DNA of 64,000 bases from Ceratothoa steindachneri (GCA_963969495.1 OZ018335.1:82132354-82196353), one strand, 5' to 3'. Numbered from the stretch's first letter, positions 46,931 to 58,639 are shown. The notes: generated by a model not told the origin, from the letters alone. Translations and numbers: made by a program.

Positions 46931-47389
46931 TGTTCCCCGTAGGGAAACGTAAATAAATTAACGTATAAAGTCGCGTTGCTTTACCGGCGAAAGACGTCTT
47001 CAGAGTTAAGTGAATTATCCAATTTTTTTTATCTCGTCATTCGGAAAACTGACTTCGGCCGTGTTTATGTGTAAACGATTGAAGCGTTACTAACATTTTA
47101 ATCTATCCTGGCGCCTGATTGGTTGAAATGTTATAGAGTCAAGTTTAGATAAAATTAATATTTATATAGGTAAATTTTTGTGTACAAATCAGTCAGAATC
47201 TAAAAATTTATTGTTATTTTAATAAGAAAAATTATATTCCTTGTTCACCATTTTAAAAGCTTATTCCGGCTATAATATTCAGGAATAAAGAATCCAGATA
47301 TAAATATATATTTTTCCTTCAGCCCGTAAGGAAGCTGATGATCACTTAAGCCCAGCCTGCAAAACTAGAAAGAGAGTACCATAACTGAC
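46931..47389. other. AT-rich sequence between LINE-C and piggyBac N-terminal part
   Basis: Nothing recognised. It belongs to the DNA inserted into piggyBac but its source is unknown. Confidence 0.4.
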
Positions 47390-47947
47390 TCAAACCCTAC
47401 ACGTACCCATGCTTAGAGCAAAGTGCCCATATTTCGAACCCAAATCCGATGGGTTTACCACTAATAAATTGCTTTGAATAATGTTTACAATAGTAGGGTA
47501 TCATATTTTCATCTATGGACATATGCTCATCCAATCCACCATGCTCTAAAACTTTAGTTTGCATATACTGAAAAATAATGGTCAAAGTTTGAACGCGCGA
47601 TCATTTTGTGTATTGGTTGTGTTATACACTAAATGTATTTATACTCACTTGTTGTTGCATCCCCTTTGACCATTTTCCTTGCATTTGTTTTTTCGATGGG
47701 TTTTCTTTACTATCGAATTTATTTTCTGACGCGTCAACACAACCAATTCCACCTTGGTGAGTGATCTCTGCAGGAGCTTCCAGCAATCTCGCTCCAGTCG
47801 AATAGATAAACCAGCTGCTTCTTCATCTGAAAGGTTACTGTCTCCATCAGATAGTTCATCAATAGGAAGACCCATAAAAATATCGCCACCTTCTTCTATC
47901 TCTTCTATTAGGTCAATGCTGGTGCCGTTGTAAGAGAGCTGTGTCAA
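47390..47947 (-). pseudogene. piggyBac transposase, N-terminal and first catalytic part
   Basis: Frame 47947-47645 starts MTQLSYNGTSIDLIEEIEEG with an acidic stretch (LPIDELSDGDSNLSDEEAAG) typical of piggyBac N termini. Frame 47585-47397 has HMSIDENMIPYYCKHYSKQF (first catalytic aspartate in SIDE) and GKPIGFGFEIWALCSKHGYV, matching the IDE.M.P......KQF...KP..FG.K.W.LC...GY.... pattern of the family. The N-terminal DDE region between them is mostly missing. Sequence continuity (GYV, then HAFELYTGKG at 38970) links it to the C-terminal piece. Confidence 0.8.
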
Positions 47948-47980
47948 AAATAATATATAATAACGCTATGAAATACTATT

Positions 47981-48559
47981 TATAAGGCTTAGCCAGAACG
48001 TTCTGACTCACTTAGGAAGCGGAAAGAAAAAAACATATTTTAAGAGCAACAGCAACATTAGTTTAGGTTAGCCTTACTCATTTGACTACCAGCCTATGTA
48101 GGCTAAAAAGGTTAGGTTAGTGTTTCTCATTTGACTACCAGCCTATGTAGGCTAAAAAGGTTAGGTTAGTGTTTCTCATTTGACTACCAGCCTATGTAGG
48201 CTAAAAAGGTTAGGTTAGTGTTTCTCATTTGACTACCAGCCTATGTAGGCTAAAAAGGTTAGGTTAGTGTTTCTCATTTGACTACCAGCCTATGTAGGCT
48301 AAAAAGGTTAGGTTAGTGTTTCTCATTTGACTACCAGCCTATGTAGGCTAAAAAGGTTAGGTTAGTGTTTCTCATTTGACTACCAGCCTATGTAGGCTAA
48401 AAAGGTTAGGTTAGTGTTTCTCATTTGACTACCAGCCTATGTAGGCTAAAAAGGTTAGGTTAGTGTTTCTCATTTGACTACCAGCCTACGTTAGTGTTGC
48501 TCCATAATATGTTGTTGTTTTCTTTCCGCTTCCTAAGTGAATCAGGACCTTCTGTCTCG

Positions 48560-48568
<9 letters not shown>
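47981..48568. repeat. Foldback structure enclosing a minisatellite
   Basis: Inverted arms of about 75-80 bp: left 47981-48061, right about 48491-48568. A perfect 22 bp core pairs 48009-48030 with 48518-48539 (CACTTAGGAAGCGGAAAG...). Outward, TATAAGGC at 47981 corresponds to GCC(T)TATA at the right end; inward, GAGCAAC pairs as well. Between the arms lies the 49 bp tandem array. Arms plus tandem interior resemble Foldback-type DNA elements, or a piggyBac end region that duplicated in inverse. Confidence 0.8.
48072..48497. repeat. 49 bp minisatellite, about 8.5 nearly identical units
   Basis: Unit period is exactly 49 (starts at 48121, 48170, 48219 and so on). Middle copies appear identical. 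Each unit contains the palindrome AGCCTATGTAGGCT and AGGTTAGGTTAG, i.e. two TTAGG-like arthropod telomere units. The first and last copies are diverged or truncated. Confidence 0.95.
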
Positions 48569-48650
<82 letters not shown>

Positions 48651-48652
48651 TA
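48563..48652. repeat. (TA)n microsatellite
   Basis: Long TA tract with one C and a few breaks, abutting the right arm of the foldback structure. Confidence 0.95.
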
Positions 48653-48782
48653 TTCATAAATAGTTTTTACTACATAATTCCTGAACTATTATATATTTAT
48701 ATTCTAAATATTACTGAGTTAGTTAGCTCCAAACTTATCATAGAAAACGACATTTTCTAACTAGAATTCGTGTATATTGTGC

Positions 48783-48804
48783 GAGTGTCTGTTATAACTG
48801 ACAG
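48783..48804 (-). repeat. piggyBac subterminal inverted repeat, right
   Basis: Reverse complement of the motif at 37784-37805 with two mismatches; about 360 bp from the right terminus. Confidence 0.8.
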
Positions 48805-49129
48805 AATTTCAAAACAATAATAAAACAGGAAAAGGTCCATACCATAGTAATATTTTGTGAAATATAGGAAGTTAAACTAATAAAGTTATGTTATTTATAA
48901 CATTGACACACAATTTAAAATTCTTATATAATAAAAAACGTAAATATATGTTTACTGTTTAGTCCCGCGTTTGTCACTTTCCGCCATGTTGTTTATTATG
49001 TTGTTTGGAGAACAGTGGTATCAACTGTAACTTTTTCTCTACATTTATTGCCTGGAATGTTTGTAACATATTTATGCAATAAAACTTTTAAAACTACAAT
49101 TATTAAATCAGTTATAATAGATTTTCTTA

Positions 49130-49151
49130 CTGTCCGTTCAAACGGACAGTC
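49130..49151. repeat. Palindrome next to the piggyBac right end
   Basis: ACTGTCCGTT and AACGGACAGT are exact reverse complements separated by CA. It lies 14 bp inside the element terminus. Confidence 0.85.
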
Positions 49152-49169
49152 GGTGCGAATGGGTTTTAA

Positions 49170-51445
49170 TGTCCTCTTTCATTCGTTTTTGCATCTTCAC
49201 ATGCGCGATTTAGATAGTGTGATACTTATAAGACTTGCAAAGCACGGCCTAAGAGAGTATCAATTTATCTCAGAGTACTAGAGTACGAACGGTACCACTC
49301 CAGAATTATGTTGTAGCATTTGCATTTAATTACTAATGGTAAAAGTGAATTCTGAAGTAGCAAACCCTCCTCACACTCGTTGCCATCATTCGGTTCCGAT
49401 TTTTGAATTTATTCAAATCATTGTAAATAGGTAATGATGTAATAATGCCTTTAAAAAATTGTAATCAGATAGTGCAAGGTCCGGGAAATTGGAATGAGGA
49501 GGAAGAAAGTCCGAACCTAAGCACTAAATTGTACTTGTATCAGACATGCCACGTGTTGTGGTACATTGCCATGAAGGAAGAGGGGGATTGCTTTATTTAA
49601 CGTCACAATTGTCACATATATATGTCCTCACTAACCTTTTGCCTATTAATGAGGAACTCATAATGGAAAATTCCTTTGACATTCTATCAATTGCATCGCA
49701 TAGACTTCTGCCTTTGGAAAACAGGTCTAGGAGTAGGAATGGGCTTTTGTTGTCAATAACCATTCATTAGTGCTCTTTATTTTGCAGCAAAGAAACACTC
49801 GTTTTAGTAGTTATTAGTTACATTTTAATAATTAAAAGATATAAAATTGGTGTATAAAGCATTCAAATTCGACGATCGATGAGAGAAAAAAGGTTCTTTA
49901 GAAAGATGAATCTGTTCGAATATTTTACCTTGAAACTTAGAGTTTCTGTAAGAATAATTGGGAAGAGAAGGTCTTCTCAATATATGCTGCCAACATTGAA
50001 TCAAGACTGAGTTTAAAGCTATTTTACTTGTTATTCAGTGGAGGGTCTTTATAAAAAAATATAAAGTAAGTTACAGCACCAGGGCAGTCATTCTAGTTTC
50101 CATCAAAATTTTTGGACAATATTTTATCTTTGCAAAAAGACAATGATTCTATGGACAGGATCATAGTGTGCAGTAGTAATTTAGAGAAGACATAACAGGA
50201 AGGAGATCTTGCATTTATGGATTGGCCAACTCGGTCTCTCGATACTTCTCGAACTCTTGCGCCATTATCTGTTTGGTGATTGAGAGAGAAGCAACAGTAA
50301 ACGCACAAATGTTATGGGAATGTTCGCTTTAATCTTGCAATGCAACTCAACAAAAATATTCCGTTTTTCTAATAGGATGTTCTTCATATTTCCATTAAAA
50401 TTTGTGCATAATAACTATCGTTTCATTTACTTTACTTTTCAGTGTTAATTTATGTTTTATTATAAAAATGTGTGGGCTCGGTGGTAGAGAATTAAGAGTT
50501 CAAACAATACAGCCTAAACTTTATTACCTAGAATCTGGTTAAGGATTTTTTACACTGAGGAGAATAGATTATGTTTAAGTTCGAAATCTCAAAATATCAT
50601 GAGCAGAAACACTTTTTAGCTTTACATTGAACAACGATATCAAGGAAAAAAGAAAGTAAGGGCACTTCAGAATGCTACATAAAAGGTTTCATAGACTAGG
50701 CGAAAGAAGATTGATTGCCTATGCATATGCCAGAGCTTTGACGAATAAAAACCGTCACTAAAACCCATGATCACTGACATATAGAATTAAGAGTTTAATA
50801 ACAATATTTTAGGATAAAGATAGGGCTAATTTGGGGTTTTATCTGAAGCGTTAGAGGAATACTGGTTTGGATCGTTCAAAGCCTCACGATAATTTTATTG
50901 AATGACTCGGTTTTAGTATTCAACGTCTTGTAAAATAATTTCTCATAAGTGGTATGAAATTAACTATACAATTTGCAGTAGTATGCTAAGAAAAAGACAG
51001 ATACATATGTATACACAAATAGCCTCAAAACCGAACACGTCACTAATCAGCTTACGTGACTCTGTGGGTCTTAAGGGCTGCAGTTGAATTATCCATCCAA
51101 ATGGTTGAAATTTTGGACTTCTCTTATTTCTATAGATTCTAAATTTTTTCTTTTCTAAATTCTCTGCAAGTATAAATTGTCCGGGACTGGGAGTAATTAC
51201 TTGCATGGTTAGAATTCTGTATGTGATTAAAACTACCCGATTCAGTACTGGGCCGCCTAAAATCAACTGTGTTTTCCAACATTCTTTGATCTAACGACCG
51301 TCATGTTATCTCCCATTCCTGTGATAGCAAAACATGTAAATATCAAGAAAAAGCGGAGATTCAATATTTGTACATATATTGAGCTGAACGAATTGTGTAA
51401 GTCAAGAAGGCAATGAGGTGTAACGAATTTCTCTCCTCCTTTTAG
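49170..51445. other. AT-rich intron before exon 2, nothing recognised
   Basis: No coding or repeat signal beyond the splice acceptor. Frames of 60-100 codons (such as 50964-51266 minus) lack motifs. Confidence 0.5.
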
Positions 51446-51610
51446 CACGAGTTGGTTGTGGAAGCGCGTTTAGGAGAAGCTCGCAGCGACACGAAAGTGA
51501 TCGTTTCCGTCCATGATGTCAACGACCACGCCCCCTCCTTCCAACGCCACAAGTACGAGACGCAGATCACGGAGGAGGATGACCGGCGTCTTCCCAAGAA
51601 AATCCTCACG
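51446..51610 (+). CDS. Cadherin gene, internal exon 2 of window
   Basis: Acceptor: pyrimidine tract ending TTTTAG at 51445; donor GTAAAT at 51611. The exon has 165 nt, 55 codons, phase 0 at both ends. It begins HELVVEARLGEARSDTKVIV and contains SVHDVNDHAPSF, the DxNDxAP calcium-linker motif that ends a cadherin repeat, then RHKYETQITEEDDRRLPKKI, the first strand of the next repeat. Joined to exon 14339-14454, it completes one repeat. The EEDDR.LPK wording recalls arthropod neural cadherin (CadN), from memory only. No downstream exon was found by 64000. The minus-strand frame at 51470-51853 is its shadow. Confidence 0.92.
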
Positions 51611-53756
51611 GTAAATACACACGCGGGATTTCATCAGGATTATTATTTTGTTATTAACATTTAAAGTGAAAACTAACGAGGGCATCTCCCACTCAATGTT
51701 TATGAAAAGAGATATGTAAAAAAATAGAAAAGAGAGAAGTGAAAAGGTAAGGAAGTTATATAGCGGAAGATCTTTCTGAAATAGTTGGGGCCGGGAAGGA
51801 AACGGCCCTCCGGACGTCACCTGCAGCATGCTGGCCAATGCTACCCTTAACACATGTTGCGTGATGTTACAGCATTAGCCGCTACTTCGCCTCTCACTAT
51901 TTATTTATTGAATTTCGTGTTTTAACTCTGTTGTGTGTCGTGTTCCCAATTACCTTAGTACAAACCTCTTTTAAACTCTTTGTATTATGGGTGCAATTTG
52001 GCAATTGATTAAGTAGATAACATAATATTTTCCAGGTCACTTCTTTTAGCCTCAATAATGTGTGAAAGTTAAATATATGAATAAAATAAACGAAATGTTT
52101 GCATTTCCAACGAAATAGTTTAATCTGAACAGATATCAAGGTTCCCGTCCACTATATAAATTGCATAATTACTAAATTCCCATTTTTAAATCAGGTTTCC
52201 TTATTGTATTTGAAAATATTTACATTTTTCCGAAAAAAATGCGAAAAATCTGGAAAAGAAGATTAATTAATGATCTCCAATTTTGATTTGAGCTAAATAA
52301 ATCGATGTATGTTCTAAATAACGTTCGCACGAATGCCTCAAACTAACCTGAACATTGAAAGCGACAACTTACTATTTACACTTTCACCAACAATAAGAAT
52401 AATTGAAAGCGTGGCTAAGGAAAAATGATAAGCAATATGAGAATCATTGTTAATCAGTTTTGAAAATCGTTTTATTATCAGCTCTATTTCTATTTCTCAC
52501 CCTCACCATTCATCATCTCTACGAATTGTCAACTAGTTGGGTCCTGCTCATTTTTGCATCTTATCACAATTAATCAAACGTACCAAACCTCACTTTGTTT
52601 TTCTACTCATCTTCCTTTTCATGATGCAATTAGTTAGCATTGTTTTGCCTGAATTAAAGTTGTGCCATCAACCAAAATTGATCTATCCTCACCAAAATTA
52701 TTGATAAATTATCATAATTATCATTATCTTCTGAGAGCTTAAGATAAACTTTAATTTTCACCGATTCCCAAAATAAATATCACATTGGGTAACAGCCATT
52801 CCTGTTAATGATTTGGGTTTATTATTATTTAGAAATGCCTAGGAGAACTTGTTTGTATGTGACGATGCCAATTATTTCTTTTAAATAAAATCATTTTCTG
52901 GAGAGAAATTTCATCATATGGATGAATTGATTTGATACTCACTGCAAAACAAAATTTATCGTGGAAAGTGAGAATATTCTAATCGAGTAGAAATAAAGGG
53001 CCAAATATTCCAATGACGGCCTGAAGTCGAAAATTGAAAGGTGTAGCGAGCGTATCTTATGTGTGGAAACTAAGAACGATTAATTACTCAACACGAACGT
53101 GGTCAAATCCACCATTTAATTGTCCATTTTTTTCTCTTTTTTTTTAAACTCGTGAGAAAAGCATAAATGGCATATTTTTCATAACATTTTAAACCTTGTG
53201 ATGGGGGGGAAGGGGACGCGCCCCTTGATATATGTATATTTTCCACCATTCGACGATAAGTGAATTCTTTTACAATGATCATCTTATAATCTCTCATAAC
53301 TTTTGTGCCCTCGTTTTGAGGATACTAAAGATAACTTTTATGCTGTCTATCTAATTTGCTCATAATTTTTAAAGTAAAAAATCTATAATCAACTTAATTA
53401 TGCCAAGATTTTCTTCACAGATTTTTATTTTGGCCCTTTTATGTACTAATGTCTTATTATTTTAATATTGTTATATTTTTACACTGGATTATAAAATCCT
53501 CTTTAAATCAAACCTTTTGAGCCCACTGACTTCAAATGATTTATTCTTTTCCAGTCCAATGATTACATTAGGTTGGCCTAATTTTGCAGGTTCCATCAGA
53601 GAGTGGCTCTAGCATGGTAAGTGGTAGTGAACCAAAGGTCATCCGGGTCTCGGACGGGACCCTTTTGGTGAATGGGGTGAACCCTACCCTTTGTATTCCT
53701 TATTGAGAGCGTTCTGGAACGAATGAAAATAAAATTAGGAAAGAAATTATAAAAAC
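51611..53756. other. Next cadherin intron, AT-rich
   Basis: No supported feature; a G-run lies near 53203-53210. Confidence 0.5.
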
Positions 53757-54195
53757 TACCAGGCAATGGCTTCGCCACTCCCCCATACGGGGGAGCTTGC
53801 GCTTCACTACTAAGATTAAAATTTAAAATCTAAAAAATAGCAGCCATGGTTAATTTTTTTTTTATTTTATCAACTTAGCCGATTAAAATAGTTTTAAAAA
53901 AAAACTCTAAACTAAATTTCTCCCATTTCAAAATATCACATTGCTAGGATATAGAGTTATAGAAGAAGATATATAAAAATATATTTTCCTAACTTCACCT
54001 TTTGTAATTCTTTGGGTTTTAAAAAATTCACAAAATTTCGATACTTATATTTATTTCTGAACTTTACTATTTTGTTTATTTGATATTATAAAAGAATTAT
54101 AGGCAAACTCTTTGATACAAAAAATAAGTCATTACCAAACTAAGATGAAATTATTATTCAAATACTCAAAAGAGTCCCCTTCTTAAACTATTGAG
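53757..54195 (+). repeat. About 440 bp interspersed repeat, copy 1
   Basis: Similar to 55835-56172 in the same orientation. Shared blocks: AGGCAATGGCTTCGCC at the start, GCTTGCGCTT/ATTGCGCTT followed by CTACTAAGATT, ATACTTATATTTATT, and a long block around ATAAGTCATTACCAAACTAA to the end. Each copy contains a poly-T/A-rich middle. Could be a MITE, a SINE-like repeat or a segmental duplication. Confidence 0.75.
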
Positions 54196-54402
54196 TTAGT
54201 GATGAAAAAATAAACACTTCTAACACATATTAACCATGATAAACATAAATAAAACTGATTTATTTAACTGAAAAAGATGGCTTATTCAGGGAAACCCTCT
54301 ACTCATACAAAATTTAGTATATGGCCGCATTTTGCTGCCTTATTCAGTATTATAAACAAACCATTCTCTTTGGCGAGACAGATTATCTTATATTTATTTC
54401 TA
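54196..54402. other. Spacer left of the mariner
   Basis: AT-rich, nothing recognised. Confidence 0.4.
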
Positions 54403-55707
54403 AAGGGTGTTCCATTAAGACGGATCGAAGTTAGCAGTAAATAAAACAGTGTTATTGTTGAAAATTTATTGATTTCACTATTAAATCATGTTATTTAAGT
54501 CATGGCAATTATGTGTGAAAAATAATGTCGCCTAAATGTCCGCCAAGGCTTCGGCGGCACACCTCCACTCGATGGTCAAAATTTTTGATGACTTCTCTGC
54601 ATAGTTGCTCCTCGATCTCACCATATGCCTTATTATCTCATCCTTCAGCTGTTGAATTGTTGTTGGCTTGTTGGCATAGACCTTACTTTTGAGATGACCC
54701 CAAAGGAAGAAATCTAAAGGCGTCAAATCACACGATCGTGGTGGCCAATTGACCTCGCTGTTTTGAGAGATGATGCGACATGGAAACTTCTCATTCAATA
54801 AAGCCATTGTTACATTGGCTGTGTAGCATGTGGCGCCATCCTGTTGAAACCAAAAATCTTCGACATCCATAAAATTCAATTTAGGCCATAAAAAGTTGGT
54901 TACTATGGCACGGTATCGCTCGCCTGTCACCGTAACAGAATTCACCGCATCATTTTTGAAGAAATACGGCCCAATGATTCTACTAGCCAAAATTGCGCAC
55001 CAAACAGTGACCTTTTGTGGATGCAGTGGCTTTTCAACAATCTTCCTTGGATTTTCATTAGCCCAAATGCGACAATTCTGCTTATTAACGAATCCACCAA
55101 AGTTGAAAATGGGCTTCATCATTAAAGATGTTTTTTTCGAAAAATCATGATCGGCTTGCTTTTATTTGTGCACCCAATTGACGAATGTACGGCGATTCAA
55201 ATGGTCAGTGGGTCTTCAGTTTTTGTGCCAATTGAATTTTGTAAGCGTGTAGAGACAAATCTTTTGTCAAAATTCGATGTAACGTTGTTGTGGAGAGGTT
55301 CAATTCCTGCGCGCGATGACGAATAGAGGTGTCTGGATCTTCGGCCACATTCTCGTGCAGTGCAGCAATGTTTTCAGCTGAACGGGGGAAACGAGCACGT
55401 AATGGCGTTTTCCTATCTGCGAACGACGCCTTTTGTTTGAATTTACGAACAATTTTCCCAAATGCACTCTCGGTTGGTCGATTATGTTAACCCCCCAAAT
55501 CGCGAAGTGTCCGAAATGCGTTTCTGTTTAAACCTCCATTTTCGTAATAGGCTTCAATAACTTAAATCCATTGTTAGATTGTTAATCTTTCCATGGTTGA
55601 AATTGCCAAAGACTGAAGTTGTTAAATCTGAAAGAAAAAGAAAGAAATCATTAGACGCTTAAACTTAACTTACATTTAAAATCGGTCCAAGTTATTGGAA
55701 CACCCTT
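54403..55707 (-). mobile_element. Rosa-type (DD41D) mariner transposon
   Basis: 1305 bp element flanked by TA on both sides (54401-54402 and 55708-55709). Ends are inverted repeats: AAGGGTGTTCCA is exact at both, with a weaker match over about 15 more bases. The transposase is on the minus strand and broken at its N-terminal part. Confidence 0.85.
54532..55122 (-). pseudogene. DD41D mariner transposase, catalytic part
   Basis: Open frame of 196 codons covering the C-terminal two thirds: PQKVTVWCAILASRIIGPYF, DFWFQQDGATCYTANV, RIISQNSEVNWPPRSCDLTP and LDFFLWGHLKSKVY. The second catalytic D (QQD) and the third (TPLD) are separated by 41 residues, the DD41D spacing of rosa-type elements. The expected first D lies upstream, in the frameshifted part. 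The helix-turn-helix region (up to about 55620) survives only as fragments, e.g. HNNVTSNFDKRFVSTRLQNS. The enzyme would cut and paste the element at TA sites; this copy cannot be functional. Confidence 0.85.
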
Positions 55708-55834
55708 TATAAGAAATAATGGAGATTTCAAAGTTTTGACATATTCTGGCCATAAATGCGATAATATCGCTTGGGTCCAAAATGAAAACTTTTCACCTGC
55801 ACCAGGATTTACGCGTTTTAAATATGAGCTAAAT

Positions 55835-56172
55835 TAGGCAATGGCTTCGCCCCTTTCCATGACAGAAGGGTTGGGGGGGGGGGAGATTGCGCTTGGCTAC
55901 TAAGATTGAAATTTAATATCTAAAAAAAAGCACCCATGGTTAAATTTTTATAAATTTTCTGAACTTCACAATTTCTAATTTTGGGATTTTAAAAATTAAA
56001 CAAATTTTGGATACTTATATTTATTCTTACACTTCATCATTTTGTTTGGTGATATTATAAAAGAAATATTAGAAATAACTTTGATGAAAAACATAAGTCA
56101 TTACCAAACTAAGATGAAATTATTATTCAAATACTTAAAAAAATTCCCTTCTTAAATTATAGAGCTAGTGAT
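55835..56172 (+). repeat. Interspersed repeat, copy 2
   Basis: Second, diverged copy of 53757-54195, containing a G-run near 55875-55885. The copies bracket the mariner. Confidence 0.75.
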
Positions 56173-58639
56173 GATGATGATTATGATTTTGATGATGAAT
56201 GGATGAGATGAGATTAACCCAATATAGATTTGATTGCTTAACACTAATCCCAAATATCTTGAATAAAGGGAACTTTAACTAATAAAAACTGGGGTATGTC
56301 AAGTGTCTCAAATTTGATGCTCATTTCACAGTTATTTCAAAGAGATATTGGCCTATTCGAGCCTGGTAGGACACTCATTTGAGACCTGAAAACGTAGCGA
56401 AATATAAATTAAATCTTACGAATTGGTTAAAATTTGCAATACAAAAATATCGAAAAGTCAATAGAGAAAAATATTGACATATTACTTCCTCTCGCCTTCA
56501 CGAACGCGAATTTTGTTCTTAAATTTACATTTTGAGAAAGGAATTTTAAAGTCTTGCTTCTAAGTAGAACTTTATTTTCAAGCTATACTAAAATTCTATT
56601 AAAATTCATGTTTCGTGTTGAATAGGTTTTGCTAAATAAGCAAATTACTTCTTTAAAAATCTCTATATATTTTTAAACCTAGAGGTTTATAAAGAAAAGG
56701 CGCCTCTTTTTAAAGAACAATGATTTCCGCGCTTAAATAGTTTATCTACAGTTTTCTTCATTTTATCGTCAAGATTTTCCAATTTCCTATAGAATCTACA
56801 GCCTAATTTTCTCACACATACAATTTACGGAAAAGAATTACAATATATTTTTATGATCACTAGATAAACTAATCAAATGGGATATTACTAAATATTCAGG
56901 GCTCTATTTCCAAATACTTTTTGGTCCTTTCTTAACCCCAGGCCTTTCTTTAATTAATCTTGGCCATATTTAAGAGAGGCTTACTGATGGATGCACCTCC
57001 ATAATAACCAAGAGAGGACAATTAGCTTTTTGATGGACTTTGGAGGATTTATAATCTCTCAGTCACTTCAATGGAGCTTAAAACAGCAAAATGGCATCTT
57101 TCAGATGACCCAGAAGTATATTTCTGTTGACGGAAAAGAGGAGTATTCCAAGATGCCTGTTTGAAAATTTGAAATTTCTTTGGTATTTTGCCTTTTTGGC
57201 ATGTTTAATAATTGCCATATTAAACTTTCAAACAAATACTAGTGATAATAATACCATAAATCTGAAGAAAAACATTTTATCCTAAAACTGTGGGTCTCTA
57301 TTTACTTCTTTTTAGAAGAAATGGAATATCATCTTGCTTTTAGCTTAGATGTCTTGATCCTGTGTAATATCGATTAATACTGGTTGGGCAGTAAGTAAAT
57401 ACATAAAAGTACATGAAGTTTAACACATTTGAAATTCCAGAACTAACATAATTACTCCGTTAAAAATGAGTGCCTGAATTAAATTGAATAATAATCTGAA
57501 TCTAAGGCCAACCGTAAGGATTCTAACGATAATAGGCTAGTAAAAAAAAGTTTAACAGTGAACAATTTATAATTAGTTTAGTCCTATTATTTATTGTTCT
57601 CAAAATTATTAGAATCCATTTTTTATCTTTTAATTATTGCCTTCACTAAGAAAATTAGATCCTAAATTCAAATAAGAAGTATATTTGTAAATATTCACCG
57701 TTAGATATAGCATTATGATCTATTGAATCATGTACTAACATTCAACATTTTTCTGTTTCCTGCTCTACAAACATCTCTCAAATAAAGCTAGAAAATCCTT
57801 AGGACTGTAGAATCAGTTTTTTTACACCATATAGAATAAAAACATATACCTGCTGAATATTCTAAAGATATGAACAATTTAGAAACCGTCATGCGATAGC
57901 GACATCATTTCAGGAACAAGGTACAAAATCACTTATTAACAGAGGCAAAGGATAGGAAAAAAGGTGTGGAAGGAGAGATAGAGAAAGATTGCCAGCCGCC
58001 TCCCCTCCCTACTCCGGTCATCCTGAGATAACCGGATGGGGAGTGAAGGAAACCCGGCTTCTAGGCCTCCCATTTTCTCTCTGTAAGCTTGTCAAACTAC
58101 TGAAAGGGGAAGAGGAGAGGAAGAGGAAAAGTTAGAGATTGCAGCGTAGTAGACTTGAAAGAAACCAAGTTGGTCGGTGGGCCTACAGCTTTACGTGGAA
58201 TCCGAGCCACAGTGTATATTATATCCTAAACTATTCATTCTTACTATAGTGCCCCTGTCCCACATATTCTGTGTTTAGTTTAGCCCTTTAGGTGTAAAGG
58301 ATAGAAGCAAAAATGTATAGACAAAAATAAGCAAGTAGTATGCTTACAATTGAATGCTAAGTTGCATGGAGGTCACGCGAATCTCTTTCCTTTTAGGATG
58401 TCTAGTATAGAAATACGATAGATTAAGTTGGTGTATGTATGAGCTTCAGGTTTATCCTTCTTTGTGTTGCTATTAGGCGTTACAACCGTTTTGGTTGTTT
58501 TTATATTACTATTACTGAGAAGGTTTTTATCCTTGCTATTACACTTGTTTTAGTTTTTTTCCTCCCTTTTTCCTTTCCTTTATTCTTCTGACTTCTAAAG
58601 TTATCAAATTATTACTTACTCTCTCTTTAGCCCCGTGTT
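56173..58639. other. AT-rich non-coding DNA
   Basis: No gene or repeat recognised; a GC-richer patch at about 57985-58200 has no identified role. Confidence 0.5.

Larger units (their letters stand above)
37657..49165 (-). mobile_element. piggyBac transposon, split by about 8.4 kb of nested insertions
   Basis: TTAA at 37653-37656 and at 49166-49169 brackets the element. Left terminus CCCATTCGTACCGG; right terminus, reverse complemented, AACCCATTCGCACCG. Subterminal inverted repeats also pair: CTGTCAGTTATAACGGAC from 37784 and its reverse complement at 48783-48804, 20 of 22 matching. Transposase pieces on the minus strand lie at 47947-47390 and 38985-38092. Removing 38986-47389 leaves about 3.1 kb, a normal size for the superfamily. 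Confidence 0.8.
14455..51445 (+). other. Giant cadherin intron (about 37 kb) filled with nested transposons
   Basis: Donor GTAAGT at 14455; acceptor is a pyrimidine tract ending TTTTAG at 51445. Both exon ends are phase 0. The junction protein reads LDFEKSTK then HELVVEAR, which is the normal order across one cadherin repeat, so these are very likely consecutive exons. Most recognisable content is transposon-derived and lies on both strands. Confidence 0.8.

Noticed and set aside
48072..48497. CRISPR-like repeat array
   Set aside because: The 49 bp units abut with no unique spacers, and the context is a eukaryotic transposon; it is a minisatellite.
48072..48497. Interstitial telomere block
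   Set aside because: Only two TTAGG-like units per 49 bp repeat; not a run of telomere repeats.
53589..53615. A 27 bp micro-exon with good AG acceptor and GTAAGT donor
   Set aside because: The encoded VPSESGSSM does not fit the cadherin continuation after KKILT, and such short matches occur by chance.
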